Shown piece after piece: positions 24,263-33,002 of a stretch of 64,000 bases of DNA. Each line of letters starts with the position of its first letter. The first letter of the stretch is position 1. This DNA comes from Nocardia kruczakiae NBRC 101016 (GTDB lineage Bacteria > Actinomycetota > Actinomycetes > Mycobacteriales > Mycobacteriaceae), in NCBI RefSeq assembly GCF_001612965.1, contig NZ_BDBL01000027.1, positions 62,001 to 126,000 of the forward strand, read 5' to 3'. The notes below the pieces were generated by a model, which did not search any database, was not told the origin of the DNA, and saw nothing but the letters and a program-made list of their open reading frames with translations. The translations under genes were made by a program, and so were the position numbers.

Positions 24263-26473
24263 GTGGTCTGCGCGTGTTCATCTCCACCCCCGTGTGTCGG
24301 TACCGGCGCCCCTTTGCGGGAACCGGCGTTTCGCGTGGTGACCGGAGGTATCGCTCGCGCCCGGGTCGCCGCGCCGCCGCCGGCGCGTTCGGGGCCGGCG
24401 CGTTCGGCGTCGGGCGCCGAGACCGCGTCGAACAGCAGGACCGCCTACCGCGGTGACCTGGACGGGTTGCGCGGTGTGGCGATCGTGCTGGTGGTGGTGT
24501 TCCACATCTGGTTCGGCCGGGTCTCGGGCGGCGTCGACGTCTTCCTGGTGCTGTCGGGGTTCTTCTTCACCGGACTGCTGGTGCGCCGTGCCGAGCGGGG
24601 AACCGTCGGCGTCGGATTCACACTGCGCCGCACCGGGCGGCGGCTGCTGCCGGCGATGGTCGTCGTCCTGGCCGCCGTCGTGGCCGCGACGATCTCCACG
24701 CGGCCCTATACGCAATGGTCGGATCTGGCGGGACAAACCCTGGCGTCGCTGTTCTACTACCAGAACTGGCGACTCGCGACGAGCTGGTCGGACTACCTGG
24801 CCGCGGATCCGTCGGTGAGTCCGCTGCAACATCTGTGGTCGATGGCCGTGCAGGGACAGTTCTATCTGCTCGCCCTCGTCGTGGTGGCGCTGGTCGCCGC
24901 GGTGCTGCACCGCATCGACCGCATCGCATTGCTGCGTCCTGTCCTGGCCGGTCTGATCGCACCCGCGGCGGTCGTGTCGCTGCTGTACGCGACCCACGGC
25001 GCGGCAACACATCAGGGCTGGAACTACTACGACAGCGGCGCGCGGCTGTGGGAGCTGCTCGCGGGGGCGGCGCTGGCGCTGGCCGGACCGGCCGTGCTGC
25101 TGCCGCGGATGCTGCGGGCGGTGACCGCGCTCGCCGGTCTGGCGGGCGTGCTGTTCTGTGGCTGGCTGATCGTCGACGGCGCGAACCGCTATCCGGGCCC
25201 CGCGGCGCTGGTGCCGGTGCTCGCCGCGGTGGCGGTGATCGTCTCCGGAAACAACGTCGCCGCGACGGACATGCCGTGGCCCAATCGGATTCTCTCCTCG
25301 CGGCCGGCGCAGTGGCTCGGCGAGATCGCCTATCCGCTCTATCTGTGGCACTGGCCGATTCTCATCTTCTACCTCGCCGAATCGGGTCGCCCGCACGCCG
25401 GGTTGCGCGACGGCGCGCTGGTCGTCGCGGCGTCGCTGCTGCTGGCATGGGTAACGCACCTGCTCGTCGAACAACCGTTGCGACTCGGAGCGCGCAGTGC
25501 GCCGCTGAGTTCGTCGACCCTGTATCGGCGTGGCGCGGGCGCGCTGGTGTGCGCGGTGGCCGTCGCCGTGGTCGCGGCCACGGGTGCATGGCAGTTCGGT
25601 GTGGTGCGCATGCATCCCGCGCAACCGACGCGACCGCTGGATCGGGTGCTGTATCCGGGTGCGGAGGCGCTGGCCGCGGGGGCACCGACCCCGCAGGCGC
25701 CGATGCGGCCCACGGTCTTGCAGGCTCCCGGCGAACTGCCGCCGCCCACGCTCGACGGCTGCATCGCCGACTGGGACACCCGCGAGGTGGTCACCTGCAC
25801 CTACGGCGATGCGAGCGCCACCCGCACCCTGGCGGTGGTGGGCAGTTCCCATGCCGAACACTGGGTTCCGGCGCTCCAGGAACTCGCCGCACAGCATTCC
25901 TTCCGCATCCAGGTGTATCTGAAGATGGGCTGCCCGCTCACCCTGGCCGACGACGCCACCTACAAGGGGGAACCGATTCCCGACTGCCGGGACTGGTCGC
26001 GCGCGGTCCTGGACCGCCTGGCCGTCGACCGTCCGGACTGGGTGTTCACCACCGGCAGCCGGCCCCGCACCGGAACCGGCGACGAGACACCGCCCGAATA
26101 TGTGGACGTGTGGTCGGCCCTGGCCGACCGCGGGCTCGACGCCGTCACGATCCGCGACTCACCGTGGTTGCGCCACAACGAGATCCGTTACGCGGCGGCC
26201 GACTGCCTGGCCGGCGGCGGCGACCCGGTCAGCTGCGGTATGCGCCGCAGCGATGCGCTCGATCCGGTCGATCCGCAGCTCGAACCGGCCTCGCGCTACC
26301 CGAACATCTTCCCGATCGACCTGAGCGACGCGTTCTGCGATGCGTCGGTGTGCCCGGTGGTCGCCGGCAACATCCTGATCTACCACGACGAACACCATCT
26401 GACCTCGAGCTATTCGCGCTCGCTGTCCGGGGCTCTCGGCCGGGAGTTGGGACCGCTGCTGCACTGGTGGTAG
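24263..26473 (+). CDS. Membrane acyltransferase, OatA-like (acyltransferase 3 plus SGNH domain)
   Basis: About 736 residues. After a Pro/Arg/Ser-rich N-terminus come about eleven helices of the acyltransferase-3 domain: YRGDLDGLRGVAIVLVVVFH with the conserved catalytic His, then FFFTGLLVRR, and PLQHLWSMAVQGQFYL (a variant of the WSLSVE motif with Gln in place of Glu). The extracytoplasmic C-terminus (about 500-736) has a SGNH-like domain: VVGSSHAEHW (Ser), and DEHHLTSSYSR (the Asp-His pair). It should O-acylate cell-wall or envelope glycans. The start is uncertain; in-frame GTGs also occur at 24335 and 24338. Confidence 0.82.
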   Translation: MVCACSSPPPCVGTGAPLREPAFRVVTGGIARARVAAPPPARSGPARSASGAETASNSRTAYRGDLDGLRGVAIVLVVVFHIWFGRVSGGVDVFLVLSGFFFTGLLVRRAERGTVGVGFTLRRTGRRLLPAMVVVLAAVVAATISTRPYTQWSDLAGQTLASLFYYQNWRLATSWSDYLAADPSVSPLQHLWSMAVQGQFYLLALVVVALVAAVLHRIDRIALLRPVLAGLIAPAAVVSLLYATHGAATHQGWNYYDSGARLWELLAGAALALAGPAVLLPRMLRAVTALAGLAGVLFCGWLIVDGANRYPGPAALVPVLAAVAVIVSGNNVAATDMPWPNRILSSRPAQWLGEIAYPLYLWHWPILIFYLAESGRPHAGLRDGALVVAASLLLAWVTHLLVEQPLRLGARSAPLSSSTLYRRGAGALVCAVAVAVVAATGAWQFGVVRMHPAQPTRPLDRVLYPGAEALAAGAPTPQAPMRPTVLQAPGELPPPTLDGCIADWDTREVVTCTYGDASATRTLAVVGSSHAEHWVPALQELAAQHSFRIQVYLKMGCPLTLADDATYKGEPIPDCRDWSRAVLDRLAVDRPDWVFTTGSRPRTGTGDETPPEYVDVWSALADRGLDAVTIRDSPWLRHNEIRYAAADCLAGGGDPVSCGMRRSDALDPVDPQLEPASRYPNIFPIDLSDAFCDASVCPVVAGNILIYHDEHHLTSSYSRSLSGALGRELGPLLHWW

Positions 26474-26556
26474 TGCCGCGCGTCACGTGGGGCGACACCG
26501 CGGCTCGATTGCCAGTACCGTATCCCACGAGTGGCTCGAGCAGGAGGTGCCCGCAC

Positions 26557-27507
26557 GTGGTGGGCGTTGAAAAGGGTGGGGCGCGCCGGTGGGTGATGGC
26601 CGGGGTACTCGCGGTCGTCGTCGCGGCGATCGGTTTCGGTTCCGTGGAACCGGCAGCACCGGACGGGCATGCCGGTCCGGCGGTGCCGGGCCTGAGCATC
26701 CAACCGGCCGAAGCCGGTGTGCCGATCCGGATCGCGTACGGCCGCGAAGCCGATACCTTCGGTGACCTCTATCTGCCCGCCGGTGGGCCGCTGTCCGGAT
26801 CGTCCGGCCGGTGTCCGGTGGTGGTGCTGATCCACGGCGGCGGCTGGGCGCAGTACCGCGATCTGACCCAGTTCTCCGCGCAGGCCCGCCAACTCGCCGA
26901 ATCCGGTGTGGCGGTGTGGAATGTCGAGTATCGGCGGGTCAACGGTGCCGGCGGCTGGCCGGTGACGTTGACCGATGTCGACGACGCCGTCGCAGCCCTG
27001 GGCACGGTCGTCCAGCAGCGCGCCGGGGGACGGCTGGATCTGGGCAACGTCCATCTCGCCGGTCATTCGGCGGGCGGACAGCTCGCGGCGTGGGTCGCGG
27101 GCCGCCGGACCGACGGCGAGGCCGCATCGCGCGGGTTGCGCATCCGCAGTGTGACGCTGATGGCCGCGGTACTGGATCTGGACTACGCGGTGGCACACGG
27201 CAACGACGGATTCGCGCGCAAACTGCTCGGCGGTCTGCCCGACGAGGTGCCCGACCGCTACCGGTACGCCTCGCCGATCGTCAATCTTCCCCGGGGCGTG
27301 CACATCACGGCCGTGCACGGCGACGCCGACCGGGTGGTGTCGGTCGAACAGAGCCGCCGCTACGCCGCGGCCGCCCGCCGCGCCGGCGACCCCACCGACC
27401 TGCACATCCTGCCCGGTGTCGGGCACGCCGAATTCACCGATCCGGGCTCTGCGGCATGGTCGGTGGCCCGGGTGGCGATTCTCGCGAGCATCGCGGAATC
27501 GGCGTAG
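26557..27507 (+). CDS. Secreted alpha/beta hydrolase (esterase/lipase)
   Basis: 316 residues. A GTG with AGGAGGTG eight bases before it begins a signal peptide (RRWVMAGVLAVVVAAIGFGS). The mature enzyme shows VVVLIHGGGWAQYRDL (HGGGW oxyanion hole), GNVHLAGHSAGGQLAAW (nucleophile Ser in GHSAGG), and AVHGDADRVV and LPGVGHAEF for the Asp and His. This is the HSL/BD-FAE type of esterase. It follows the acyltransferase by 83 bases, so both may act on the envelope, which is inference. Confidence 0.85.
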   Translation: MVGVEKGGARRWVMAGVLAVVVAAIGFGSVEPAAPDGHAGPAVPGLSIQPAEAGVPIRIAYGREADTFGDLYLPAGGPLSGSSGRCPVVVLIHGGGWAQYRDLTQFSAQARQLAESGVAVWNVEYRRVNGAGGWPVTLTDVDDAVAALGTVVQQRAGGRLDLGNVHLAGHSAGGQLAAWVAGRRTDGEAASRGLRIRSVTLMAAVLDLDYAVAHGNDGFARKLLGGLPDEVPDRYRYASPIVNLPRGVHITAVHGDADRVVSVEQSRRYAAAARRAGDPTDLHILPGVGHAEFTDPGSAAWSVARVAILASIAESA

Positions 27508-27555
27508 CCGGGCACCGTCCCTGCCGCGCCCGGCCGCGACCGATAGTGTGGATTC

Positions 27556-28179
27556 GTGACGATGGCGGACAGACAGTACGGCGGCCGTGCGGTGACCGAA
27601 CGCCGGGCCGAACGCCGTCAGCGTTTCATCGTCGCGGCGACGAAGGTGTTCGCCGAACGCGGCTATGCGAATTGTTCGCTGGCCGATGTGTGCGCCGCGG
27701 CGGGACTGTCGAAACGGCAGTTCTACGAGGAGTTCCAGACCCGCGAGGATGTGCTGATCGCCGCCTACGACCGGGTCCAGGACGAGGCCGCCGCGGCGGT
27801 CATGCGGACTCTGGGCACGCTCTCACCGGCCGATCCGGCGCAGGCGATGGCGGTGGTGCTGTCGGCGTATCTCGACTCGATCACCTCCGATCCGTACCGG
27901 GCCAAGCTGGCATTCATCGAGGTGGTCGGCGCGAGCGACCGGATGGAGCAGCATCGCCGCGAACGCCGGCACGGCTGGGTCACCCTGCTGGAGATGGTGG
28001 TCGTTCCGATCGCCGGCCAGGGCGCGCGTCTGCGCGGCGGCGCCGCACTCTCGGCGAGCGTGCTGATCGGCGCGGTGAACGGTCTGGCCCACGAATGGTT
28101 GCTGATGCAGCCTCGTCCCGACGTGAGTGAGCTGACCGATCTCCTGATCCCCGTCGCACTGTCGTTGATCGAGACCTGA
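27556..28179 (+). CDS. TetR family transcriptional regulator
   Basis: 207 residues. The HTH is at residues 17-63: RRQRFIVAATKVFAERGYAN, VCAAAGLSKRQFYEEF. The C-terminal domain is not diagnostic. GTG at 27556 or ATG at 27562 can start it. The gene follows the hydrolase by 48 bases and faces a convergent gene; its target is not obvious, perhaps the hydrolase or acyltransferase. Confidence 0.85.
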   Translation: MTMADRQYGGRAVTERRAERRQRFIVAATKVFAERGYANCSLADVCAAAGLSKRQFYEEFQTREDVLIAAYDRVQDEAAAAVMRTLGTLSPADPAQAMAVVLSAYLDSITSDPYRAKLAFIEVVGASDRMEQHRRERRHGWVTLLEMVVVPIAGQGARLRGGAALSASVLIGAVNGLAHEWLLMQPRPDVSELTDLLIPVALSLIET

Positions 28180-28189
28180 TCCGCACCTG

Positions 28190-28759
28190 TCATGCGGGAT
28201 CGAGCGAGTCGAGTTCGGCGCGCAGCTGGTCGACCTCGGCCGCGACCTCGTCGCGAAGTTCTTCGCGCTCGGCCAGGCTCAGTCGCAGACTCTCGATCGT
28301 CTCGTTCATCGCGGCAAGTCGCCGGTCCGCGCCCTCGAGATGCCATTCCAGCACCGAACGCCGGTCGACGTCGGTGCTGGCGGAACCCACCCACTCGACC
28401 AGATAGTCCAGCCATTGCGGTTGTTTCGGCATCGGTTCGTCGTCGTTCCAGCCGCGGCGCAGTGCGGGTTTGGGGGAGAGCACGCGCTCACTGTCGCCAC
28501 CGTCCGGGGTGGGCGCGTGCAACTGGATCAGGCTCAGCTTGCCGGCGCTGGTCACCACCGCGGTCACCCGATATCGCCCGGCGAGATGCATTCTGAGTTC
28601 GGCGGTGCCGCGGCCGTCGGCGTCCATCGCGCCCAGCCACGGGCCGTGTGCCGCGCTGAGAATCGATTCGAGGATGCCGAGCTGGCCGACGCCGCGTCGC
28701 AGGCGGGTCGCTCGCTTGCGCAGCTCCTCGGTCGTGGCGGTCATCTGATCCCAGTGCAT
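28190..28759 (-). CDS. Hypothetical protein with C-terminal coiled coil
   Basis: About 189 residues from the ATG at 28759; upstream in-frame ATG at 28771 is possible. It begins MHWDQMTATTEELRKRATRL, followed by AHGPWLGAMDADGRGTAELRMH and a conserved-looking beta part, then a Glu/Leu heptad region (ESLRLSLAEREELRDEVAAE) at the end. I know the MHWDQ-type start from other Nocardiaceae genomes but not a function. Convergent with tetR. Confidence 0.62.
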   Translation of the reverse strand: MHWDQMTATTEELRKRATRLRRGVGQLGILESILSAAHGPWLGAMDADGRGTAELRMHLAGRYRVTAVVTSAGKLSLIQLHAPTPDGGDSERVLSPKPALRRGWNDDEPMPKQPQWLDYLVEWVGSASTDVDRRSVLEWHLEGADRRLAAMNETIESLRLSLAEREELRDEVAAEVDQLRAELDSLDPA

Positions 28760-28787
28760 ACCCACGAACATAGTGGTCCCGTCGCGC

Positions 28788-28819
28788 CGGTTCCCCACCT
28801 CCGGTGAAGTGGGGAACCG
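28788..28819 (-). terminator. 11-bp-stem terminator of the small secreted protein gene
   Basis: CGGTTCCCCAC, 10-base loop, GTGGGGAACCG, 7 bases beyond the stop of the minus-strand gene at 28826. It separates that gene from the one at 28190-28759. Confidence 0.65.
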
Positions 28820-28825
28820 TCCCGA

Positions 28826-29044
28826 TCACTGCGCGGGCGTCGCGGCCTGCGCACTTCCGCTCGACAGCGCCTTCACCAGATCGGTGATGCCGGACGCGGA
28901 GCCGGTGCCCGTGGGGTCCGGCTCGCCCGGCGCCACCACCGGTGTCGCGGAGACGGCGTCGTCCGCCGCCGCGATGCCGGCACCGCCGCACAACGCGGCC
29001 GCCGCGGCGGCACCGATCAGGGTCAGAGTTCCGAGTTTCTTCAT
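28826..29044 (-). CDS. Small secreted protein, 72 aa
   Basis: A signal peptide (KKLGTLTLIGAAAAAALCGG, cleavage after GIAAADD-like site near residue 27) is followed by about 45 mature residues rich in Ala, Pro, Thr and Ser. The Cys in the hydrophobic core lacks a lipobox context. Related short secreted proteins are common in Nocardia; function unknown. Confidence 0.6.
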   Translation of the reverse strand: MKKLGTLTLIGAAAAAALCGGAGIAAADDAVSATPVVAPGEPDPTGTGSASGITDLVKALSSGSAQAATPAQ

Positions 29045-29205
29045 TCGGATGAAGTCCTATTCCGTGGATGTCGTTGTGAATGCGGCTGCCGCATCGTCAA
29101 ATTCACTACATCCGGACGAATCGGACCAGCCCCGAGTATCCGGGGCAGCAGTGCCGGGGGCGGCCGCCGTCGGTGCCCCGCAGGCTCCGGCCGAAGCTCG
29201 GTCGC

Positions 29206-29871
29206 TCAGCGGCCGGTGCCGTGCAATGCCGTGGCGGTGCGGGAATTCGGCGTCGACGCCGGATCCGGATAGGTGCCGAGCAGCCGGTCGGCGGTACCGG
29301 AGCTGGTGACGGTGAACCAGTAGTGCTCGTTCTTGAAGTGATGCAGCCGGTGGTTGCGCCGGACCGCGGTGTAGAGGCGGGTGCGCGGCTGATAGTCGGT
29401 GTGGATCAGATAGTGCGTCCACTCGTAGGCCAGACCCAGCACGCCGACCACGGTGAGGAAGGTCAATCCCAGTCCGATACGCGGAAACGCCAGTGCCGCA
29501 ACGAGAACGAGAGCCGGGAAGAGCCAGAGGAAGGTCTGCCACGGGATGAAGATCAGGTCCACCCGGCGCGGGTCGGCATGGTGCTCGCGATGTTTGCGCG
29601 CGAGCAGTGAATCGAGGGTGAGCCGGCCGATTCGGCGGGGACGCCAATGCAGGATGCACACGTGGATCATCCACTCCGTCACCGGGAAGAACGCCAGCAT
29701 CACCCCGGCGACCAGGGCATCGGTGAGCTGCCAGTCGCCCACCGCGATCCGGGCGGCCAGCGCGCCCGCCAGCAGCGTGGTGATGATCCACGGCGAGGGG
29801 CGGCGCACGAAGACGCCGAAGGCGTCGGGCAGGGTGGTGGTCCGGCGGTGGGAGCGGGTCTCAGCGGTCAT
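29206..29871 (-). CDS. Fatty acid hydroxylase/sterol desaturase family protein
   Basis: 221 residues, four helices. The di-iron His clusters are ARKHREHHADPRR (~90), HYLIHTDY (~152) and RRNHRLHHFKNEHYWF (~172), as in the FA hydroxylase family. It should hydroxylate or desaturate a lipid in the membrane. It overlaps the end of the FadR-type regulator gene by 11 bases and is likely controlled by it. Confidence 0.85.
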   Translation of the reverse strand: MTAETRSHRRTTTLPDAFGVFVRRPSPWIITTLLAGALAARIAVGDWQLTDALVAGVMLAFFPVTEWMIHVCILHWRPRRIGRLTLDSLLARKHREHHADPRRVDLIFIPWQTFLWLFPALVLVAALAFPRIGLGLTFLTVVGVLGLAYEWTHYLIHTDYQPRTRLYTAVRRNHRLHHFKNEHYWFTVTSSGTADRLLGTYPDPASTPNSRTATALHGTGR

Positions 29872-30592
29872 CGTCCGCGCCTTCCATCGTGCGTATCACG
29901 GCGTCGAATTGTGTTGCGGCGACGCGCAACAGCGTGTCCGCGGCGGCGCGGGCCGCGGTGGGGTCGCCGCCGGCGACGGCCGCGGTGAGCCGGCGGTAGT
30001 GGTCGATGCTGCCGACCTCGGCGGCCATCACACCCGCCAGCGCGACGATCGCGGGCTCGTAGACCTCACGCAGCGTGTTGAACAACAGCCGGAACACGAT
30101 CGATCCGGTGCCGTCGACGATGTGGTCCCAGAATGTCAGCGCCTCGAGTTGTTGTGCGACCGGTTCCTGTTGTGCGGCAAGCGATTCCAGGCAGTCGCCG
30201 AGTTCGGCGTGCAGTTGCGCGCCGCCGTGCTCGGCGGCCAGCGCGGCGACCTCCCGGCCCAGGACCAGCCGTGCCTGCAGGATGCTCGCGACCACGGTGT
30301 GGTCGAACTCGCCGTTGCGCACGATGAGCCGCGGCAGCAGATCCAATCCGGCCGCACGACGGAAGTCTCGCACCGTGGTCGCCCCGCCCTGGCGCACGTC
30401 GATGAGGCCGGTGTGCGCCAGCTTGCGCAGTGCCTCGCGCACGGTCGGCCGCGACACTCCGAGCGCCTCGGCGAGCTGCCGTTCGGCCGGAAGGGCGGCG
30501 CCCGCCGGAAGTTCTCCGTCGAGGACCTCGGTCACGAGCTGGTCGAATACCGCGTCGGGGACCGTCTGCCGGTCGATCCGCTGAAAGGCCAT
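29861..30592 (-). CDS. GntR family regulator with FCD domain
   Basis: 243 residues from ATG 30592 (AFQRIDRQTVPDAVFDQLV). The winged helix has LPAERQLAEALGVSRPTVRE and LAHTGLIDVRQGG at residues 30-72; the FCD domain follows with metal-type His/Asp positions (FWDHIVDG; IDHYRRL). It shares 11 bases with the hydroxylase gene. A perfect FCD-type operator lies 38 bases before the ATG, so it autoregulates and controls the hydroxylase. Ligand unknown, perhaps a fatty acid or acyl-CoA. Confidence 0.88.
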   Translation of the reverse strand: MAFQRIDRQTVPDAVFDQLVTEVLDGELPAGAALPAERQLAEALGVSRPTVREALRKLAHTGLIDVRQGGATTVRDFRRAAGLDLLPRLIVRNGEFDHTVVASILQARLVLGREVAALAAEHGGAQLHAELGDCLESLAAQQEPVAQQLEALTFWDHIVDGTGSIVFRLLFNTLREVYEPAIVALAGVMAAEVGSIDHYRRLTAAVAGGDPTAARAAADTLLRVAATQFDAVIRTMEGADDDR

Positions 30593-30629
30593 GACCGGAA
30601 CGGTAATCCAGCCGTGGTCAGAGGTCAAG

Positions 30630-30640
30630 TGGTCAGACCA
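30630..30640. promoter_or_regulatory. FCD-GntR operator TGGTCAGACCA
   Basis: Perfect TGGT-N3-ACCA palindrome, the known binding pattern of FadR-type FCD regulators. A related half (TGGTCAGAGGTCA) begins at 30615. It lies upstream of the GntR gene. Confidence 0.65.
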
Positions 30641-30788
30641 GTTCATCCCGTTTGTTTCCGGGGGATCCCCGCCTTCCGGCTACGATCGAGCTGTTCCGTC
30701 AGGTGCAGTGCTCCCGAGTTTCGCCCGGTGGGGGCTGTCGGGCCGGACCGGCTTTCGTACGCCGCCCAGTCGATCGAGGAGGATGTCC

Positions 30789-31709
30789 GTGACCACTGAT
30801 GAATCCGTGACCGAGAAGTCCGTACCTGCCGGGCATCCGGAGACCGCGAAGGGGCCGATCGTCGTCGCCGTGGACGGCTCGCCGACCTCGCTGCAGGCGG
30901 TGGCATGGGCGGCCCGCGATGCGGCACTGAGCGGAGCACCGCTGCAGATCGTGCATTCGATCGCGATTCCGGCGAGTTTCGGTCCCGGCCTGGCCGCCGG
31001 TACGGCCCAGCCGGATTGGTTGCGAACCGACGGTGAGCAGATCCTCACGCGCGCGACCGAGGTGGCTCGCGACATCGGCGGGCCGGATATCGACATCGAC
31101 GCCGAACTGGGACTGGAACTGATCATCGGCGACATGCTGGTGCGGTCGGCGACCGCCGGCGCCCTGGTCGCGGGCAGTCGCGGCCGGGGTGCGTTGCAGC
31201 GCGGGCTGCTGGGGTCGGTCAGCTCGGCGCTGGTCCATCATGCGAAATGTCCGGTGGTGATCGTCAAATCCCATTCGGCCACCGACCCGGTCGCGGCGCA
31301 GCGTCCGGTGCTGGTGGGCGTCGACGGCACCGAGAACAGCGATCCCGCCGTCGAGGCGGCCTTCGCCGAGGCGCACCGGCGTGGTGTGGAACTGGTGGCG
31401 CTGCATTCGTGGAGCGACACCACCGGTCTCGACATCTCGATGTTCGGCTGGGATACGATCGTCCGCGCCGAACACGCCATGCTCGCCGAGCGGCTCGGGC
31501 CGTGGCGCGAACGGTATCCCGAGCTGCCGGTCACTCTGCAGGTGGTGCGCGACAATCCCGCGAAATCGCTGCTGGAGCAATCGGATTCGGCGCAACTGGT
31601 GGTAGTGGGCAGCCGCGGCCGCGGCGGATTCGCCGGAATGCTGCTCGGCTCGACCAGTGCGGCGCTGATCGGTTCGGTCGAATGTCCCATCATGGTGGTG
31701 CGCCGCTGA
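30789..31709 (+). CDS. Universal stress protein, two Usp domains
   Basis: About 306 residues. Two Usp repeats at about 20-165 and 175-305, with the ATP-binding signature G-x2-G-x9-G-S/T: AGSRGRGALQRGLLGSVSS and GSRGRGGFAGMLLGSTS. It likely binds ATP and acts in dormancy or stress. The GTG at 30789 fits the GAGGAGG site better than the ATG at 30783. A hairpin that overlaps the stop terminates it. Confidence 0.9.
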   Translation: MTTDESVTEKSVPAGHPETAKGPIVVAVDGSPTSLQAVAWAARDAALSGAPLQIVHSIAIPASFGPGLAAGTAQPDWLRTDGEQILTRATEVARDIGGPDIDIDAELGLELIIGDMLVRSATAGALVAGSRGRGALQRGLLGSVSSALVHHAKCPVVIVKSHSATDPVAAQRPVLVGVDGTENSDPAVEAAFAEAHRRGVELVALHSWSDTTGLDISMFGWDTIVRAEHAMLAERLGPWRERYPELPVTLQVVRDNPAKSLLEQSDSAQLVVVGSRGRGGFAGMLLGSTSAALIGSVECPIMVVRR

Positions 31710-31720
31710 CGGCGCACCAC
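31695..31720 (+). terminator. Hairpin overlapping the usp stop codon
   Basis: GTGGTGCGCC, loop GCTGAC, GGCGCACCAC: a perfect 10-bp stem with the TGA stop in the loop. Confidence 0.6.
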
Positions 31721-31745
31721 GACGCCCCGACCACGAGGAGATGTC

Positions 31746-31901
31746 ATGTGCGTCCCGACCACCTGTACGACCTGCGGCAAGACCACCTGGTCCGGCTGCG
31801 GCGCCCACATCGACGAGGTGCGCGCCACGGTTCCGGCCGACCGGTGGTGTGGCGGGCACACCGACCCGGCGCCGGCGAAGCGCTGGTGGCAGCGCGGCTG
31901 A
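31746..31901 (+). CDS. Small Cys-rich protein, 51 aa
   Basis: MCVPTTCTTCGKTTWSGCG with five Cys and later DRWCGGH gives a zinc-ribbon-like pattern. The ATG follows GAGGAG with 6-base spacing. Short proteins that open with a CxxCGKTTWxGCG motif are widespread in Actinobacteria, but function is unknown. It lies between usp and the convergent ohr gene, which stops 2 bases later. Confidence 0.7.
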   Translation: MCVPTTCTTCGKTTWSGCGAHIDEVRATVPADRWCGGHTDPAPAKRWWQRG

Positions 31902-31902
31902 C

Positions 31903-32334
31903 TCAGTCCTCGGCGACGATCACGTGGACGTCAATGTTGCCGCGCGTCGCATTCGAGTACGGGCACACCTGGTGTGCCTTGTCGGCGAGCGCCTGAGCCT
32001 CGTCGCGCGACAGGTGCGGCAGTGACACCTCCAGGGTCACCTCGAGACCGAAGCCGCCCGCGTCGTTCGGGCCGATGCCGACCTTCGCGCCGACCGCGGA
32101 ATCGCTGACATCGGCCTTCTCCTGCTTGCCGACAAGACGTAGTGCGGAGTGGAAGCATGCGGCATACCCGGCGGCGAACAGCTGCTCCGGGTTGGTGCCC
32201 GCCCCGCTGCCGCCCATTTCCGGCGGCGTCGCGAGGTCGACGTCGAGCTTGCCGTCGGTGCTGCGGGCGTGGCCGTTGCGGCCGTCTCCGGTGGCCAGGG
32301 CCTCGGCGGTGTAGAGGATTGCCATATCGATCAT
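31903..32334 (-). CDS. ohr: Organic hydroperoxide resistance protein
   Basis: 143 residues. The two catalytic cysteines are in AAGYAACFHSAL (~60) and KAHQVCPYSNATRGN (~125), and the Arg/Glu pair expected of Ohr is present. It reduces organic peroxides with dithiol help (lipoyl). Its ATG overlaps the ohrR stop (ATGA), so both are one operon under the palindromic operator at 32830. Confidence 0.93.
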   Translation of the reverse strand: MIDMAILYTAEALATGDGRNGHARSTDGKLDVDLATPPEMGGSGAGTNPEQLFAAGYAACFHSALRLVGKQEKADVSDSAVGAKVGIGPNDAGGFGLEVTLEVSLPHLSRDEAQALADKAHQVCPYSNATRGNIDVHVIVAED

Positions 32335-32804
32335 CGCTTTCTCTCGGTGGATGCGCCTTCGGCATCCGGTTCGGTATTCAGCGCGGCAGTCAGCCGGGCC
32401 AGTGTTTCGCGCAAGGTCACCAGCTCGTCCAGGGACAGTCCGCCGCCGAATGCGGTGGCCATGCGCGCCGGAATGTGGCAGGCGCGCTCCCGTAGTGCGT
32501 CCCCGCGTTCGGTGAGCCGGATCTCGACCCTGCGTTCGTCGTCCGCGGCACGCCGGCGCTCGACGAACCCGGCGGCCTCCAGGCGTTTCAACAGCGGTGA
32601 GAGCGTGCCGGAATCCAGGGCGAGGGCGGAACAGAGGTCACCGACGCCGCGCCCATCGCGCTCCCACAGCGCCAACATGACCAGATACTGCGGATAGGTC
32701 AGCCCCAGGGCGTCCAGCTGCGGCCGATAGCGGGCCGTCACCGCGCGGGAGGCGGCGTACAGCTGAAAGCACAGCTGCTGGTCCAGTGCCAGCGGATCGG
32801 TCAT
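32331..32804 (-). CDS. ohrR: MarR family peroxide sensor OhrR
   Basis: 157 residues. The N-terminus has LDQQLCFQLYAASRAVT with the redox Cys at residue 12, and the partner Tyr pair (YRPQLDALGLTYPQYLVML), all as in OhrR. The wHTH has VGDLCSALALDSGTLSPLLKRLEAAG. It should repress ohrR-ohr until the Cys is oxidised. The ATG at 32804 is preceded by the operator palindrome. Confidence 0.92.
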   Translation of the reverse strand: MTDPLALDQQLCFQLYAASRAVTARYRPQLDALGLTYPQYLVMLALWERDGRGVGDLCSALALDSGTLSPLLKRLEAAGFVERRRAADDERRVEIRLTERGDALRERACHIPARMATAFGGGLSLDELVTLRETLARLTAALNTEPDAEGASTERKR

Positions 32805-32829
32805 GACAACAAACGTAGGACACAATAAA

Positions 32830-32841
32830 GTTGTGCACAAC
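32830..32841. promoter_or_regulatory. OhrR operator palindrome GTTGTGCACAAC
   Basis: Perfect 12-bp palindrome with A+T-rich flanks, 26 bases upstream of ohrR. A smaller repeat CACAA-N5-TTGTG (32821-32835) overlaps it. Confidence 0.6.
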
Positions 32842-33002
32842 ATAAATTTCCTGAGTGCTGGATCACCCTTGATTGTCGATCGGCTGACGAGCGGGTGGAA
32901 CCGGCCGGGGCGAGATGCCGCCGTGGTCGGCGCCGTGGGAAGTTTCGGCGGCGAGTGCGGCGGTGATACTCAGTACGGAGTTCGTCTCAGTCCGAGGTGT
33001 TC

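Noticed and set aside
24278..25897. 539-codon frame opposite the acyltransferase
   Set aside because: Arg/Gln/His-rich shadow of a membrane protein gene.
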